DNA from: Bacteroidota bacterium | GTDB taxonomy: Bacteria; Bacteroidota; Bacteroidia; UBA8524 | Direction: 5' to 3' | Assembly: GCA_003531115.1 (NCBI GenBank) | Contig: DQHT01000158.1 | Span: 87,369 to 103,246 of the forward strand | Length of the DNA: 15,878 nt | Part shown: piece after piece, positions 14,823 through 15,878 of the stretch | How positions within the stretch are numbered: the first letter of the stretch is position 1 | Layout of the letters: each line of letters opens with the position of its first letter | The notes under the pieces: model-generated | Database searches by the model: none | What the model saw: only the letters and a program-made list of their open reading frames with translations | What the model was told of the DNA's origin: nothing | Made by a program: the position numbers and the translations under genes

Positions 14823-15572
14823 TCACATCAACATCCCACCATCAACCTGCAGGGTTTGACCGGTGATATAGGTCGACATATCCGACCCCAAAAACACACA
14901 GGCATTGGCCACATCTTCAGGAGTTCCACCACGTTTTAGAGGAATAGCATCGGTCCAGCCTTTCAGGGTAGCCTCATCCAATGCTGCTGTCATCTCCGTT
15001 TCAATAAATCCAGGCGCTACCGCATTGCAACGAATTCCTCTGGAACCCAATTCTTTGGCGATGGATTTAGTAAAACCGATCATGCCCGCTTTGGAAGCTG
15101 CATAGTTGGCTTGTCCCGCATTGCCCATAACACCAACAACCGAAGTCATGTTGATAATAGAACCAGAGCGTTGCTTAAGAAGGGGTTTAAGTACAGCTTT
15201 GGTAAGGTTAAAGGCCGATTTTAAGTTGGTCTCGATCACTTCATCCCACTGCTCCTCGCTCATGCGCATCAGCAGCGTATCGCGGGTGATGCCTGCATTG
15301 TTCACGAGGATATCGAGTTGTCCGAAATCCGCTAAAACTGCATTCACCAGCTCTTCCGCTTCCGCAAATTTGGCGGCGTTGGAGCGGTAGCCTTTGGCTT
15401 TGATGCCATAGGTATCCTGCAGTTCTTTTTCCAGGGCTTTGGCTTTTTCTTCTGAAGAAGCATACGAAAAGGCCACATTGGCGCCTTCTTTGGCAAAATG
15501 TTCAGCGATCCCTTTTCCTATCCCCCGGCTGGCACCGGTTATGAGAGCAACTTTGTTTTCGAGCAGTTTCAT
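14823..15572 (-). CDS. fabG: 3-oxoacyl-[acyl-carrier-protein] reductase
   Basis: The 249-residue protein is a short-chain dehydrogenase with the NADPH-binding T-G-A-S-R-G-I-G (12-19), N-N-A-G (91-94) and the catalytic set Ser144, Tyr157, Lys161 (Y-A-A-S-K). The stretch V-N-N-A-G-I-T-R-D-T-L-L-M-R-M and the C-terminal I-T-G-Q-T-L-Q-V-D-G-G-M are typical of FabG, which reduces 3-oxoacyl-ACP in fatty acid elongation. The ATG at 15572 gives the usual family length; the upstream in-frame extension of 36 residues has no family support. A perfect TATATTTG lies 4 nt before this ATG. No other fatty-acid gene is in the window, so a related SDR role is possible but less likely. Confidence 0.93.
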   Translation of the reverse strand: MKLLENKVALITGASRGIGKGIAEHFAKEGANVAFSYASSEEKAKALEKELQDTYGIKAKGYRSNAAKFAEAEELVNAVLADFGQLDILVNNAGITRDTLLMRMSEEQWDEVIETNLKSAFNLTKAVLKPLLKQRSGSIINMTSVVGVMGNAGQANYAASKAGMIGFTKSIAKELGSRGIRCNAVAPGFIETEMTAALDEATLKGWTDAIPLKRGGTPEDVANACVFLGSDMSTYITGQTLQVDGGMLM

Positions 15573-15576
15573 CGGG

Positions 15577-15584
15577 CAAATATA
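15577..15584 (-). promoter_or_regulatory. Probable -7 promoter element for fabG
   Basis: On the minus strand TATATTTG matches the Bacteroidota consensus TAnnTTTG at every fixed base and ends 4 nt before the fabG ATG. No clear -33 TTTG was found at the expected distance. It supports the shorter fabG start and implies a leaderless or nearly leaderless mRNA. Confidence 0.45.
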
Positions 15585-15715
15585 AAAGATTTCATGTGTT
15601 GGAGATTTTCTTTCATGGAAGAGTGTGGATACCACTGATGAGAAGGGGTTCCGGGCCTCGCACGCCGAAGCGCTGTACAATCATCATGGTTTATCGAATC
15701 CCTATGAGCGTAGGC

Positions 15716-15785
15716 GGGTTCTGGGTTCTGGGTATTGGGTTCTGGGTATTGGGTTCAGGGTTCTGGGTTTTGGGTGCAGGGTTCA
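15716..15785 (+). repeat. GGGTTCT-type heptamer tandem array
   Basis: Ten consecutive 7-bp units start exactly every 7 bases from 15716: gggttct, gggttct, gggtatt, gggttct, gggtatt, gggttca, gggttct, gggtttt, gggtgca, gggttca. The first four bases are gggt in every unit; the last three vary. It lies in the gene-free region upstream of fabG. Confidence 0.9.
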
Positions 15786-15878
15786 GGTTTTTGGAACTTC
15801 AATAAAGCAGTAATTTCGGTTCTTGAGCACAAACTTCAGGTAGCCCTTCACTTATCCCCCTTCGGAGTAATGGCGCTA

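Larger units (their letters stand above)
15573..15878. other. Gene-free region at the window end
   Basis: The 306 bases after the fabG start hold the fabG promoter element and the GGGTTCT array. Between them (about 15600-15715) is unremarkable sequence with no supportable gene. After the array (15786-15878) no complete gene is visible; both strands have short open frames running off the window edge, too short to call. Confidence 0.6.

Noticed and set aside
15573..15680. N-terminal extension of fabG
   Set aside because: The extra 36 residues are not part of any FabG; the ATG at 15572 gives the family length and follows a consensus -7 element.
15640..15710. tRNA-like sequence around ggtttatcgaatcc
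   Set aside because: A T-arm-like string is present but no acceptor stem, anticodon arm or D-arm could be assembled.
15716..15785. CRISPR array
   Set aside because: Units are 7 bp without spacers, and no cas gene is present.
15596..15813. Two overlapping small frames with repeated G-F-W-V-L-G type sequence
   Set aside because: They are translations of the heptamer array, whose period of 7 bases cycles through frames; no start signal.

Overview
The window looks like a chromosomal segment from a member of the Bacteroidota, probably an environmental Chitinophagales, Sphingobacteria or Cytophagia-type bacterium. The evidence is three proteins ending in type IX secretion (T9SS) sorting domains, TonB-domain proteins of the Bacteroidota type, an ECF sigma gene coupled to an anti-sigma/beta-barrel fusion, almost no Shine-Dalgarno sequences, and several promoter elements close to the Bacteroidota -7 consensus TAnnTTTG. 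No tRNA, rRNA, CRISPR array, transposase or phage gene was seen.

Layout. (1) Positions 1-4330: the 3' part of a large repeat-rich T9SS type B surface protein, then a smaller T9SS type A secreted protein. (2) 4331-4594: a gene-free stretch with a small palindromic repeat and a pyrimidine-rich array of period 8. (3) 4595-6525: a cyclase-family hydrolase and a membrane histidine kinase, divergent, with only 47 bp between start codons. (4) 6575-8979: three tandem TonB C-terminal-domain paralogues, then ruvX (yqgF) and def, tightly spaced and probably one operon. (5) 8980-9081: an inverted array of 7-bp repeats at a convergent gene junction. (6) 9076-11175: a large membrane VWA-domain protein on the minus strand. 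(7) 11307-13257: an ECF sigma factor overlapping a protein with a short cytoplasmic segment, one transmembrane helix, a long disordered linker and an outer-membrane beta-barrel. (8) 13308-14822: another T9SS type A protein, its start buried in a terminator-like hairpin. (9) 14823-15572: fabG on the minus strand. (10) 15573-15878: non-coding, with a third short-period array.

The most interesting system is the sigma factor and its partner. The partner's layout suggests one polypeptide that touches the sigma factor in the cytoplasm, crosses the inner membrane and periplasm, and ends as a barrel in the outer membrane. This matches the dual membrane-spanning anti-sigma (Dma) architecture described in Bacteroides thetaiotaomicron, and would report outer-membrane state directly to transcription.

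Other themes are cell-envelope traffic (T9SS cargo, TonB domains, VWA membrane protein) beside housekeeping genes (ruvX, def, fabG), and a recurring habit of placing degenerate 7-8 bp repeat arrays between genes. Several genes carry a -7-like promoter element only 4-5 nt before the start codon, which suggests leaderless or nearly leaderless transcripts.
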